The notes under the pieces are model-generated. The model was not told the origin of the DNA. It did not search any database and worked only from the letters and a program-made list of their open reading frames with translations. A stretch of DNA of 64,000 nt, from NCBI RefSeq assembly GCF_026342015.1, contig NZ_JAPENL010000001.1, forward strand, positions 2,666,001 to 2,730,000, in the 5' to 3' direction. The translations under genes and the position numbers were made by a program. This document shows, piece by piece, positions 8,326-17,568 of this stretch (within the stretch, counting starts at the first letter, position 1; each line of letters opens with the position of its first letter). Source of the DNA: Micromonospora lupini. GTDB taxonomy: Bacteria; Actinomycetota; Actinomycetes; Mycobacteriales; Micromonosporaceae.

Positions 8326-9840
8326 ATGACATCAATACGGAAAGCGATCACCCGTACGGTGGTCGTCGGGGCACTGGTCGGCGCGACGGCGCTCACCGGT
8401 CCCACCTCCGCGTCCGCGGAGTCCGACCAACCGGGGGCCGTCGGGGCCGCCAAGTCCCTTCTCGACATCATCCCGGCACCGACCCTGGACCAGATGGTCG
8501 CCCAGGCCCCACTGGTAGACGCGGCCAATGTCATCCGCACCGCGGTGGACCGCGCGCCGGCCCGCGGCTATGCCGGCATCGGCCTGGTCGACGATCACGT
8601 CACCCTGTGGTGGAAGGGCGCGCCGCCCACCGAGATCGCCGCAGCCGTCACCGCCGCCCGCCACACCGCGCCGGTCGAGGTGGCCAACGCCACCTACTCC
8701 CGCGCCGAACTACGCAAGGCGGCCGCCCGACTCACCCCGGTGGTACAAGCCGACCCGGCGGACGCCAGCCACTCGGTCAGGCTGCGCACGGACGGTACCG
8801 GCATCGAAATCGCCGTTGACCACATCCCGGGTGCCAAGCTGCCGAAGCTACCGGTCACCGGCGTCCGTACCAGCATCGTCGAACGTGACCGGATGGTCGA
8901 ACGGTCACGGGCCAACGACTCGGCGCCGTTCGACGGCGGGGCGGGCATCGGGTTCACCACGCCCGGGTGCACCGCGGGCTTCGGCGTACGCAACGCGAAC
9001 ACCAACGCCGGTTACCTCCTCACCGCCGAACACTGCGGAGCCATCGGCTCGCCCTGGCACGTCGGCTGGAACACCACCACCGGCACCGGCACCCTGGTCG
9101 GCTACGCGGTCGACAGCAATGACAACCACGACACGATGATCATTTCGACGCCGACGCCCGGCGGTTACCTCTACGTCGGCGGCCAGCAGGACGAGGTCCG
9201 CGCCCAGGTGGTCGGCTGGACCGAGGTCTTCCCCGGCCAGCTGTTGTGCCAGTCCGGGTACACCTCCGCGGGTGCGATCGGCGGTCCGGTCTGCAACCTG
9301 CGGGTCGATTACCACTACGACGACATCGAGGACCTCGTCGAGGCCACCCAGCTCGACGGCCAGGAGTCCGCACGGGGCGGCGACAGTGGCGGCCCGGTCT
9401 ACGCCGTCAACGCCAACGGCACCGTGCTCGCCGCCGGCACCACCACCCGATCGGCCGGTCCGGGCTTCGGGTTCCAGGACTTCGCCACCGCCCGCGACGA
9501 CTATGGCAACCTCCTGCCGGCGACAGCGATCGCCAGCACCTGCCGGGTCTCCTTCGTCGTCACCGACTCGTGGGACACCGGCTACAGCGCCAGCGTCACC
9601 GTCTACAACGACGGCCCGGCCACCAACGGCTGGTCGCTGGGCTTCGCCTTCCCGGGTGGACAACTCGTCCAGGGCCACTGGAACGGCGTCTTCCAGCAGG
9701 CCGGCCCGGCGGTGACCGTCTCCAACGAGACCTACAACGCCACCATCCCCACCGGCAGCGCGGTCAACTTCGGCTTCACCGCGAACGGCTCCCCCACCAC
9801 CCCGGCACCGTTCACCCTCAACGGCACCACCTGCAACTGA
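8326..9840 (+). CDS. Secreted S1-family serine protease with prodomain and C-terminal CBM2
   Basis: 504 aa. Signal peptide ~1-32, then a ~150-residue propeptide that probably acts as folding chaperone. The chymotrypsin-fold protease runs from ~205 to ~400: TAEHCG (His ~236), a region with NDNHDTMI (Asp ~268), and GDSGGPV (Ser ~354). Residues ~405-504 form a CBM2 cellulose-binding module (CRVSFVVTDSWDTGYSASV, TNGWSLGFAFPGGQ, final Cys). Secreted proteases of this type are known in actinomycetes; the CBM suggests action at a cellulose or cell-wall surface. Confidence 0.92.
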   Translation: MTSIRKAITRTVVVGALVGATALTGPTSASAESDQPGAVGAAKSLLDIIPAPTLDQMVAQAPLVDAANVIRTAVDRAPARGYAGIGLVDDHVTLWWKGAPPTEIAAAVTAARHTAPVEVANATYSRAELRKAAARLTPVVQADPADASHSVRLRTDGTGIEIAVDHIPGAKLPKLPVTGVRTSIVERDRMVERSRANDSAPFDGGAGIGFTTPGCTAGFGVRNANTNAGYLLTAEHCGAIGSPWHVGWNTTTGTGTLVGYAVDSNDNHDTMIISTPTPGGYLYVGGQQDEVRAQVVGWTEVFPGQLLCQSGYTSAGAIGGPVCNLRVDYHYDDIEDLVEATQLDGQESARGGDSGGPVYAVNANGTVLAAGTTTRSAGPGFGFQDFATARDDYGNLLPATAIASTCRVSFVVTDSWDTGYSASVTVYNDGPATNGWSLGFAFPGGQLVQGHWNGVFQQAGPAVTVSNETYNATIPTGSAVNFGFTANGSPTTPAPFTLNGTTCN

Positions 9841-9852
9841 CCCCTGTCCATG

Positions 9853-9892
9853 CACACCGGGTCCCGCCGCATCCTCGGCGGGGCCCGGTGCG
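9853..9892. terminator. Strong bidirectional terminator hairpin
   Basis: CACCGGG-T-CCCGCCG (9855-9869) pairs with CGGCGGG-G-CCCGGTG (9876-9890), one wobble pair, 6-nt loop. It sits 12 bp after the protease stop and just before the stop of the convergent STAND regulator. Confidence 0.75.
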
Positions 9893-9901
9893 TGTCCGGG
9901 A

Positions 9902-12394
9902 TCAGGACTCGGCCAGCTCGCGTCGCAGGGTGGCGCGCAGGGTCCGCACCTCCGGAGCGTCCAGTTCGCCGCACCGGTCGAGCGCCCGCTGGCGCAGCAG
10001 GCGGGCGTCGGCGGCCCGGCCCGGAGCCGAGCCGGCCAGCGCCGCGAGCGCGGACAGAGTCTGCGCCTCCCACCACAGGCAGGACAGCGCGGCATACAGG
10101 GCCAACGCCGCCCACAGCGCCTCGGCCGCCGCGTCGACCTCGCCCAACGCCTGAAGCGCGAGCCCGTAGCGATGGATGGCGATGGCCTCGCTGAACGTCG
10201 CGCCGCACCTGTTGAACACCCGCCGGGCGCGGGCGTACTCATCGGCGGCGTCGCGCCAACGGCCCATCCCGGCCAGATCCGCGCCGAGACTCATCATCGC
10301 GCCGGCCTGGGCCACCGCCGCGCCGGTAGGGCTGAGACCGTTGCCCTCGACGTAGAACGCCAGCACGTCGCGGTGCAACTCGGCCGCCTCGGCGAACCGG
10401 CCGAGCGTTGCCAGCGCTCCGCCCAGCGCGCTCGCCGCGCTGTGCTCGCCGAGGGCGTACCCGATCTCGCGGAACAGGCCCACGGCCCGGCGGCAGTGGT
10501 CGACGGCCGCCCCGCCGCGGCCGATTCGAATGAAGATCGCAGCGGTGTAGGTCAGCGCCCACGCCTCCTCGCGGCGGTCCCCGATCCGCTGGGCCAGTTC
10601 CAGCGCCCGGTCCAGCGCGGCCAGCCCGTCGGTGTTGCGGTCCCGGCAGAAGTACCGGGCCCAGCCCAGGAAGTTCAGCAGTACGGCCTCGTCGCGGAGG
10701 CTACCGGCGGCCCGGGCCGCGGCCACTCCCAGCGAGAAGATCTCGTCCCAGGAGTGCCGGTGGCTGTTGGCGTCCGAGTACCAGTGCAGAGCCCTGGTGA
10801 CCGCGACCACGTCGGCGTGCCGACCACGCCGCGCCGCGTCGCGCAGCGCCGCCAGCCAGTTGCCGGACTCCCGATCCAACCAGGACGCCGCGGCCCGATC
10901 GTCGTCGAACGGGGAGTCGACCCGAGAGGCGACCGGTTCGAACATCAAGCCGGCCTGCCGCGTACGCCGCAGCAGCCAGCCGACCATCTGATCGTGCGCG
11001 CCCGTCCGGCTGGACTGCTGTTCCTCGGCGTCGAGGCGTTCCTGAGCGTAGAGCCGGACCAGGTCGTGGAACTGGTACCGGTCCCCTATGGTCAGGAGGA
11101 GGCTGGCCTCGACCAACTCCTCCAGGGCCGCCGCCGCGATCTCCCCGCCGGTGCCGGCCGCGGCGGCGACCAGCGCGGCTTCGAAGTCGGTGCCGGGGAT
11201 CAGCGAGGCCCGCCGGAAGACTCGTGCGGTCATCGGGTCCAGTTGCCGGTAGGAGACCTCGAAGGCAGATCGGACGCCCAGATCTCCGGCGGTCAGCACG
11301 GTCAGCCGCCGACGCTGGTCGTGCAGCAGGTCCACCAGCCAACCGACCGACCATTGCGGTCGGCTGGCGAGGCGGTTGCCGGCGATCCGGATGGCCAGCG
11401 GCAGCTGGCCGCAGAGTTTGACGAGTTGGTCGGCCGCGGCCGGCTCGGCGTCGATCCGGTCGGCGCCGACGATCGCCGCGAGCAGCAGTCGACCGGCCGC
11501 CGGGGCGAGCAGGTCAAGCGGCAGGCGGACCGCACCGGCAAGACCCGTCAGTGGACGCCGGCTGGTGACCAGCGCGAGGCATCCCCGCCCGGCCGGCAGC
11601 AGCGGGCGTACCTGTGCCTCACTTGCGGCGTTGTCCAGGACCACCAGCAGCGGCCGGTCCCGGGTTAGGGTGCGGAACAGACCACCCCGCTCGGCCGCCG
11701 ACACCGGCACCCGGCTGTCCGGCACCCCGAGCGACCGCAGCAATCCGGCCAGCACCTCGGCCGGGTCGACCGGGCCGTCCGGCGAGGCGCCCTGCAGGTC
11801 GACGAAGAGCTGTCCGCCGGCGAAGGCCGGGCTGAGTCGATGTCCCGCGGCGACGGCGAGGCTGGTCTTGCCGATCCCCGGCGGCCCGTGCAGCACCACC
11901 ACCGAGGCGGTGTCCGGCCGCCATGCGGTGACGTCGGCGGCCAGCGCCGAGAGCCGTTCCAGGATCTCCGTCCGGCCGGCCAGGTCCGGAACGGCGGCGG
12001 GCAGTTCCCCGGGTACGACCACCGCCAGGCGGTCGTGCGGCACCTCCGCGACGCGGTCGTGCGGCACCGCGACACGGTCCTCCGGCACCGCGACACGGTC
12101 CTCCGACACCGCGACGCGGTCGTCCGACACCGCGACGCGGTCGTGCGGCTGCCGCTCGACCCGGGCCAGGGTGACGAAACGATCGCGGTCCTCCCCGGTT
12201 AGCCGCAGGGCGTCGGCGAGCAGCACCACCGTCCGTCGTTGCGGGCTACGCACCCGGCCGCGCTCCATCTCCCGGATGCCGCGGACACTTGAACCGGCCG
12301 CCTCGGCAAGCTCCTCCTGGGTCAGCCGCCGCTCCAAGCGGAGGGTCCTGAGGAGGCCTCCGAAGTGTTCACGCCGCACCTGACTCCTGGGCAT
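9902..12394 (-). CDS. STAND-type regulator: XRE HTH, NB-ARC ATPase, TPR repeats
   Basis: 830 aa from ATG 12394 (GGGAGA just upstream; a GTG at 12421 is the alternative). HTH ~5-70 (LTQEELAEAAGSSVRGIREM). A linker at ~85-130 is made of a 7-residue repeat, DRVAV(S/P)(D/E/H). NB-ARC ~135-420 has Walker A GPPGIGKTS, a Walker B-like LLVVLDN, and GLPLAIRIAG-type motif LCGQLPLAIRIAG. Many TPR-like helical pairs follow (~540-800). This resembles AfsR-like signalling ATPases without the SARP domain. Its target is unknown; rnpB lies upstream on the same strand. Confidence 0.85.
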   Translation of the reverse strand: MPRSQVRREHFGGLLRTLRLERRLTQEELAEAAGSSVRGIREMERGRVRSPQRRTVVLLADALRLTGEDRDRFVTLARVERQPHDRVAVSDDRVAVSEDRVAVPEDRVAVPHDRVAEVPHDRLAVVVPGELPAAVPDLAGRTEILERLSALAADVTAWRPDTASVVVLHGPPGIGKTSLAVAAGHRLSPAFAGGQLFVDLQGASPDGPVDPAEVLAGLLRSLGVPDSRVPVSAAERGGLFRTLTRDRPLLVVLDNAASEAQVRPLLPAGRGCLALVTSRRPLTGLAGAVRLPLDLLAPAAGRLLLAAIVGADRIDAEPAAADQLVKLCGQLPLAIRIAGNRLASRPQWSVGWLVDLLHDQRRRLTVLTAGDLGVRSAFEVSYRQLDPMTARVFRRASLIPGTDFEAALVAAAAGTGGEIAAAALEELVEASLLLTIGDRYQFHDLVRLYAQERLDAEEQQSSRTGAHDQMVGWLLRRTRQAGLMFEPVASRVDSPFDDDRAAASWLDRESGNWLAALRDAARRGRHADVVAVTRALHWYSDANSHRHSWDEIFSLGVAAARAAGSLRDEAVLLNFLGWARYFCRDRNTDGLAALDRALELAQRIGDRREEAWALTYTAAIFIRIGRGGAAVDHCRRAVGLFREIGYALGEHSAASALGGALATLGRFAEAAELHRDVLAFYVEGNGLSPTGAAVAQAGAMMSLGADLAGMGRWRDAADEYARARRVFNRCGATFSEAIAIHRYGLALQALGEVDAAAEALWAALALYAALSCLWWEAQTLSALAALAGSAPGRAADARLLRQRALDRCGELDAPEVRTLRATLRRELAES
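12047..12151 (-). repeat. 21-bp tandem repeat (five units) inside the STAND gene
   Basis: Five 21-bp units of the form CGCGAC(G/A)CGGTC(G/C)T(G/C)CG(G/A)CAC run without interruption. A sixth diverged unit lies at the low-coordinate side. They encode the DRVAV(S/P)x heptads in the linker between HTH and NB-ARC. The unit is a multiple of 3, so copy-number change would lengthen or shorten the linker in frame. Confidence 0.9.
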
Positions 12395-12663
12395 GCTCTC
12401 CCAACCACCCAACGCCCGCACTTACGTAACGTGCATCGATGCTCGCATGTGCGTGACGAGTTACGGGCCACTGTGCACCGAGTGTGAGTATTGCCATGGC
12501 GGGCGGTGAGCCACCGACATCTGCCGGGACAACGCCGCAGAGACCGGAGGGGCCAGTTGCAGCGAGGCCGTGACGGACGCAGGCGGGTCGGCCCGATTCC
12601 CGTAGAAAGGGCCTCCGGCTGCCGCCCGGTCCCACAGAGCCATGATCAGGTCTCTGAGCTGGT

Positions 12664-13096
<433 letters not shown>

Positions 13097-13215
13097 TCCC
13101 ATCCTAACGACGAGCGTGCCGCCGGTATTGCCGCCCCGCCCGAGCAAGATCGCGCAGCTCAAGGGGGCGGTCCGGCGGATGGGCCCCGCGCGGCGGGCGC
13201 TAGCCTCGTGGGGCT

Positions 13216-13977
13216 ATGGATCTCTCCCACGCCGCGCTGCTGCTGGCCGCCGGTCTCGCCGCTGGCACGGTCAACGCGGTGGCCGGTGGCGGTTCACTGA
13301 TCACCTTCCCGGCGCTGATCGCGATCGGCTTGCCTCCGGTGCCGGCGAACGTCAGCAACTCCGTCGCCGTGTTCCCCGGGTACGTGGCGAGCGTGGCGGG
13401 CAGCCGGCAGGACCTGCCGCGCCCCCGGGCGCTTGCCACACTCGTGCCCACCACGATCGTGGGCACCATCGTCGGAGCGCTCCTGTTGCTGGCCACTCCG
13501 GCCCGCGCGTTTGAGCTGGTCGTACCCTTTCTGGTCCTCGGCGCGACAGCGGTCCTGGCCTTCCAGGACCCGCTGCGCCGGCTGGTCGGCCACCCCCGCG
13601 ACCTGTCGCCGCGGCAGCGGACGGTCGCGGTGCAGACGATGGTCGCGCTCGGTTCGGTGTACGGCGGGTACTTCGGCGCTGCGCTCGGGGTGATGCTGGT
13701 GGCCGGCCTGGCACTGGTGCTGGATGCGACCCTGGCGCGGGTGAGCGCGATCAAGAATCTGCTCTCCGCGATCGTGGGGCTCACGACGCTCGTGGTGTTC
13801 GCCCTGTTCGGCCCGGTGAACTGGGCGGCCGTCGCGGTGGTCGCGCCGGCCACCCTGATCGGGGGGTACGCGGGCGCCCGGCTGGTCCGCCGGCTGCCGC
13901 CGGTGCTGCTCAAGACGCTGATCGTGGTGTTCGGTACGACGATCGGCCTCTACCTGCTCTACCGCGCCCTGAGCTGA
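13216..13977 (+). CDS. TauE/SafE-family membrane transporter
   Basis: 253 aa with about eight TM helices. The first repeat has the family signature AGTVNAVAGGGSLITFPAL and GLPPVPANVSNSVAVFPGY; the second has VYGGYFGAALGVM. TauE/SafE proteins export sulfite or sulfonates or carry other small anions; the substrate is unknown. It is single, with no partner gene on either side. Confidence 0.88.
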   Translation: MDLSHAALLLAAGLAAGTVNAVAGGGSLITFPALIAIGLPPVPANVSNSVAVFPGYVASVAGSRQDLPRPRALATLVPTTIVGTIVGALLLLATPARAFELVVPFLVLGATAVLAFQDPLRRLVGHPRDLSPRQRTVAVQTMVALGSVYGGYFGAALGVMLVAGLALVLDATLARVSAIKNLLSAIVGLTTLVVFALFGPVNWAAVAVVAPATLIGGYAGARLVRRLPPVLLKTLIVVFGTTIGLYLLYRALS

Positions 13978-13986
13978 GCAAGCCGC

Positions 13987-14042
13987 CCGGCACCCGGCAC
14001 CCGGCACTCGGCACCCGGCACCCGGCACCCGGCACCCGGCAC
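13987..14042 (+). repeat. 7-bp tandem repeat CCGGCAC x8
   Basis: Eight uninterrupted copies of CCGGCAC (the fourth is TCGGCAC) run from just after the TauE/SafE stop to the left end of the IS30-type element. One inverted copy (GTGCCGG, ~15311-15317) lies at the right end of the element. Confidence 0.9.
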
Positions 14043-15311
14043 CAAGATTCACGCAACTTCAGGGATGTTGCTGCCTCAAGCGGTGGCGGTTTCAAGCGGC
14101 GGTTGCAACCAGGTGCTTGTGGAGTACCTCGGCTGGATTCTGCCAGTCGAGGGTTTGGCGTGGTCGTCCGTTGAGTTCGCGGGCGACGGCGTCGAGGTCG
14201 TCCTGGGACCAGGTGCGGAAGTCGGTGCTGGAGCGGGGGAAGTACTGGCGTAGGAGACCGTTGGTGTTTTCGTTGCTGCCGCGCTGCCACGGGCTGTGGG
14301 GGTCGCAGAAGTAGACCTTGCAGTCGGTGGCCAGGGTGAACACGGGATGCCGGATCATCTCGATGCCCTGGTCCCAGGTCAGGGTCTTACGCAACTCGGC
14401 CGGCAGGCGGCGCATGAGACCGGTGAGGGTCTCGATGACCTGTTCACTGACCCGCGATTCGGGCAGAGCGCCGAGCATCACATACCGGGTGGCCCGCTCG
14501 ACGAGGGTGACGATCGCGCTGGACCCTCGGGCGCCGATGACCAGGTCACCTTCCCAGTGCCCCGGCACGGCCCGGTCAGCGACCTCCGCCGGGCGAGTCG
14601 AGATGTGAAAGTCACGCACCCACGGGCGTCCCCGCAGCGCGCTGGCCTGTCGTGACTGCTGGCGGCGGCCGGTGCGTCCTGAGCGCAGAGCGACCTGCCG
14701 GGCGAGTTCTTGGCGCATCCCACCCCGGGCCTGGAAGTAGATCGCCTGGTAGATCGTCTCGTGTGACACCCACATCTCCGGTCTGTCGGGGAACTCCCGC
14801 CGCAACGACCGGGCGATCTGCTGCGGCGAATGCCGCTGCGTCAGACGATCCCTGACCGTCTCCCACAACGGCGGCCACGCCCGCCCCCACCTCGGACGCA
14901 ACTTCCCCTCACGAAGACGCCGCGCCCGCTCATCCGCCTTGCCCTGAGCGTTGCGGTGACAGTACTTCCACCGATACACCCCACCCCACCCCTTCGGGTA
15001 GCCCACCCCCGCCACATACCCCGGAGCAGGACCATGCGGATGCCGCTGACCCGTCGGCACCCGACCCCCCGTACCGCAGTGATTCCGCGACAACTCCCGC
15101 CACACCGTCGAGCGATCCCGCCCGATCACCTGCCCGATCTGCGGACAACTCAACCCCTGACCGAACAACACCTCAATCTGCGCCCGCTCCGCGGACGACA
15201 ACCTCTGCCCCGGCATGACCCCTCATCCTGACGAGAATCCACCCCGTTGCAACAACCACTTGAGCCCAAGGGTCGCGAAGCAGCAGTTTCCCCGAAGTTG
15301 CGCGGATCTTG
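14043..15311 (-). mobile_element. IS30-family insertion sequence, apparently complete
   Basis: About 1.27 kb with a full-length transposase. The ends are imperfect inverted repeats of ~35 bp: left CAAGATTCACGCAACTTC and right (reverse strand) CAAGATCCGCGCAACTTC, continuing with CTGC(C/T)TC. The match may extend a further 7 bp outward into CCGGCAC, interrupted by one extra base. Because of that, the exact ends and any 2-3-bp target duplication cannot be called. Confidence 0.85.
14092..15216 (-). CDS. IS30-family transposase
   Basis: 374 aa, full length for the family. N-terminal HTH (LSSAERAQIEVLFGQGLSCP, then IGRDRSTVWRELSRN). The DDE core has GHWEGDLVIG (first Asp), LTWDQGIEM (second Asp) and RGSNENTNGLLRQYFP (Glu). 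All catalytic residues are present, so the element may be active. The ATG at 15216 lies ~95 bp inside the right terminal repeat. Confidence 0.95.
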   Translation of the reverse strand: MPGQRLSSAERAQIEVLFGQGLSCPQIGQVIGRDRSTVWRELSRNHCGTGGRVPTGQRHPHGPAPGYVAGVGYPKGWGGVYRWKYCHRNAQGKADERARRLREGKLRPRWGRAWPPLWETVRDRLTQRHSPQQIARSLRREFPDRPEMWVSHETIYQAIYFQARGGMRQELARQVALRSGRTGRRQQSRQASALRGRPWVRDFHISTRPAEVADRAVPGHWEGDLVIGARGSSAIVTLVERATRYVMLGALPESRVSEQVIETLTGLMRRLPAELRKTLTWDQGIEMIRHPVFTLATDCKVYFCDPHSPWQRGSNENTNGLLRQYFPRSSTDFRTWSQDDLDAVARELNGRPRQTLDWQNPAEVLHKHLVATAA

Positions 15312-15332
15312 TGCCGGCGTGTGTCGCGGAAC

Positions 15333-15374
15333 GGGGGGCGGGGGGCGGGGGGCGGGGGGCGGGGGGCGGGGGGC
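15333..15374 (+). repeat. 7-bp G-rich tandem repeat GGGGGGC x6
   Basis: Six copies of GGGGGGC followed by a broken one (GAGGGGC). On this strand the runs of six G could form a G-quadruplex. It lies between the right end of the IS and the 3' end of the MFS gene, mirroring in period (7 bp) the CCGGCAC array on the other side of the IS. Confidence 0.9.
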
Positions 15375-15387
15375 GAGGGGCGCGTGG

Positions 15388-16620
15388 TTAGTAGGCCTCG
15401 CCTACCGGCTCCTCGGCCGCGTGCTCGGTGTCGGCGGCCTTGCGGTTCCAGCGGGACCAGAGGACCCGCTCGCCGTAGCCGGCGGCCATCACGTGCGCGA
15501 ACGCCAGGTAGACCAGCACGCCGACGGCGAGCACCCCGAAGCCGACCCAGAAGGGCAGGGCCAGCGAGCGCTCGGCGAGCTTGCCGGAGATGATCGGCGC
15601 GGGGGCGGCGGCGCCCCAGCGGACCAGGTTGAACGCGCCGGTGGCGAGCCTGCGGTCGCTGGAGCCGAGGCCGAGCGCCAGGTCGGTGAGGTTGGCGTTG
15701 GCCAGGCCCATGCAGAGGCCGGCGAGCACGAGCACGACGAGCGCCTCGGCGGTGCTCGTGGAGGTGGCGAAGAGGACCATGCAGACCAGCAGGCCGGCGA
15801 TGGCCACGCCGACGGTCTGCACCGCGCCGATCCGGTGGGCCAGTCGGTGGCCGATCACCAGGATGCCGGTGGCCAGGCCGAGACCCCAGCCGGTGAACGC
15901 GAGCCCCAGCGGGACGACGTCGAGGCCGAGGAAGAGCGGCGTGTAGCCGAGCACGACGAAGAACACGAAGTTGTACGCGGCGGTCACCACGCAGAGGGCG
16001 ATGAACGCCGGCCGGCGGTAGGTGGCGAAGATCTGGCCGACGCGTACCGGGGCCTGCCGGTTTGTGGGTTCGCGCAGCTTGCCGGCGGCCACGCCGAGGG
16101 CGAGGACCATGAACACGCCACAGACGAAGAACGGCAGCCGCCAGGAGACCTGACCGAGCAGGCCGCCGATCAGCGGGCCGACGGCGAAGCCGAGGCCGAG
16201 GGCTGTCTCGAAGAGGCCGACGACCCATTCCCTGTCGATGGCCAGGTTGACGAGCACCACCATGGCGGTGGCGAAGAACATCGCGTTGCCCAGCCCCCAG
16301 ACACCGCGCAGCACGGACAGCTGCACGATGTTGTCGCTGAACGAGGCGAGGATGGCGGCCAGCCCGACCACCGAGACACCGGCGATCAGCACCGGCTTGA
16401 ACCCGAACCGGCCGCTGGCGAGCGTCGCCGGGATCATGCCGAGGGCCATGACCGCGATGTACGCGGTGAACAGCAGCTCGACCTGCCAGGCGGTGACCCC
16501 GATCGCCTCGCCGATGGCCGGCAGGATCGGGTCGACGACGGCGATGCCGGCGATGGCGAGGAAGGCCACAAGTGTGGTGGCGTAGATGGCACTGCGGTTC
16601 GGTTCGGAACTCCGATCCAC
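15388..16620 (-). CDS. MFS efflux transporter
   Basis: 410 aa, about 12 TM helices. It opens with LVAFLAIAGIAVVDPILPAI and MALGMIPATLASGRFGFKP, a DHA1-like arrangement. The start is GTG 16620 with GGGGAG five bases upstream; the frame remains open further upstream but runs through the operator region. It is divergent from a MarR regulator with two shared operators, the usual layout of a drug- or metabolite-responsive efflux pump under its own repressor. Substrate unknown. Confidence 0.88.
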   Translation of the reverse strand: MDRSSEPNRSAIYATTLVAFLAIAGIAVVDPILPAIGEAIGVTAWQVELLFTAYIAVMALGMIPATLASGRFGFKPVLIAGVSVVGLAAILASFSDNIVQLSVLRGVWGLGNAMFFATAMVVLVNLAIDREWVVGLFETALGLGFAVGPLIGGLLGQVSWRLPFFVCGVFMVLALGVAAGKLREPTNRQAPVRVGQIFATYRRPAFIALCVVTAAYNFVFFVVLGYTPLFLGLDVVPLGLAFTGWGLGLATGILVIGHRLAHRIGAVQTVGVAIAGLLVCMVLFATSTSTAEALVVLVLAGLCMGLANANLTDLALGLGSSDRRLATGAFNLVRWGAAAPAPIISGKLAERSLALPFWVGFGVLAVGVLVYLAFAHVMAAGYGERVLWSRWNRKAADTEHAAEEPVGEAY

Positions 16621-16637
16621 TCCGACTCCCCAATTAG

Positions 16638-16672
16638 CTGTATCGTACAGGTACTTACTCTGTATCATACAG
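16638..16672. promoter_or_regulatory. Two MarR operators in the mfs-marR intergenic region
   Basis: Two 13-bp palindromes, CTGTATCGTACAG (16638-16650) and CTGTATCATACAG (16660-16672), lie 22 bp apart, two helical turns. The second ends 2 bp before the MarR start codon; the first lies 18 bp from the MFS start. Repressor bound here would block both divergent genes. Confidence 0.75.
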
Positions 16673-16674
16673 CT

Positions 16675-17133
16675 ATGAGCGACGACCACGAGAGCACCCT
16701 CGGCCACATCGAGACCGAGGTGGCCCTGCTGATGCGCTTCGGCGAGGCCACCCGCCGGGCCACCGGCACCGACGAGCACCGGGTGCTGGACCGCGCGGCG
16801 TACGTCATCCTGCGGCACCTGGACTCCGCCGGCCCGCAGAACGTCTCCGCCCTCGCCGCGCGACTCAACCTGGACGGCTCGACCGTCACCCGACAGGTGT
16901 CCGCGCTTCAGCGCGACGGTCTGATCGTCCGCGCCCCCGACCCGACGGACGGTCGCGGCACTGTCATCTCCCCCACCTCGGCCGGGCTACAGCGGATGGC
17001 AGCCGTGCAGGCCGCCCGCACCCGGCTCTACGGCGACATGCTTGCCGACTGGAGCGCCGAGGACCGGGCCGCCCTGGCGACCCTGCTGGGCCGCCTCAAC
17101 CACGCCCTGGTGAACCGCAACCGCAACCGTTGA
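16675..17133 (+). CDS. MarR-family transcriptional regulator
   Basis: 152 aa. Winged-helix core with VLDRAAYVILRHLDSAGP, NVSALAARLNLDGSTVTRQV (recognition helix) and DGLIVRAPDPTDGRGTVI (wing with the conserved Asp-Arg-Arg-like turn). Predicted to repress itself and the divergent MFS gene through the palindromes directly upstream and to release on ligand binding. The ATG at 16675 almost touches an operator; no conventional ribosome binding site is visible, so it may be leaderless or weakly translated. Confidence 0.9.
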   Translation: MSDDHESTLGHIETEVALLMRFGEATRRATGTDEHRVLDRAAYVILRHLDSAGPQNVSALAARLNLDGSTVTRQVSALQRDGLIVRAPDPTDGRGTVISPTSAGLQRMAAVQAARTRLYGDMLADWSAEDRAALATLLGRLNHALVNRNRNR

Positions 17134-17169
17134 CCGCGCCGCCGCTGACCCGTGCTGCCAAGGGTCGTC

Positions 17170-17237
17170 GGGCCTGAACCGCCGACGGGCCTGATTCGCC
17201 TGCGGGCCTGATTCGCCTGCGGACCTGATTCGCCTGC
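17170..17237 (+). repeat. 17-bp tandem repeat, four units
   Basis: GGGCCTGATTCGCCTGC occurs at 17187-17203 and 17204-17220, with one-base change at 17221-17237, preceded by a diverged unit at 17170-17186. It lies in the gene-free stretch 17134-17568 between the convergent marR and symporter genes. Confidence 0.9.
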
Positions 17238-17371
17238 GACATCAGCTCCACAGCGCCCGAACGAGGCCCACCCGCCCGGCGGTGGCTCGCCCCGACGCCG
17301 ACCACGCCGAACTGCCCGCCGAGGCACCGATCAGGCCGAGGCTCGCCGGACGGCGCATGGCCCTTCGACTG

Positions 17372-17454
17372 CCAAAGATCGCGCGACATCCTTGTTGTAG
17401 TGGCATCCCCCACGGCCCGACACCACTACGACAAGGATCGAGCACGATCTTGGG
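17372..17454. repeat. Long imperfect palindrome, REP/MITE-like
   Basis: A 32-nt arm (17372-17403) pairs with 17423-17454 at about 26 of 32 positions (core ATCCTTGTTGTAGTGG against CCACTACGACAAGGAT), 19-nt loop. On either side lie direct copies of a GC-rich phrase (GCCCGCCGAGGCACCGA at ~17308-17333 and ~17493-17512, with GACGCCGACCACGCCG nearby). This suggests a mobile or dispersed extragenic element rather than a simple terminator. The rest of this 435-bp gap holds no gene. Confidence 0.6.
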
Positions 17455-17568
17455 GCGAAGCCGCGGCAGGCGACGCCCGTAGAGCGGCGGGCCTGCCCGC
17501 CGAGGCACCGACCACGCCGGGACGGCCGCCCGGACGCCGACCACGCCGGCGCCCGGGCGTACGCGAGG

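Noticed and set aside
12047..12151. CRISPR-like array
   Set aside because: Units are directly adjacent with no spacers and encode an in-frame protein repeat.
15247..16674. Long open frame running into MarR
   Set aside because: Mirror of the MFS gene; MarR starts at 16675 after two operators.
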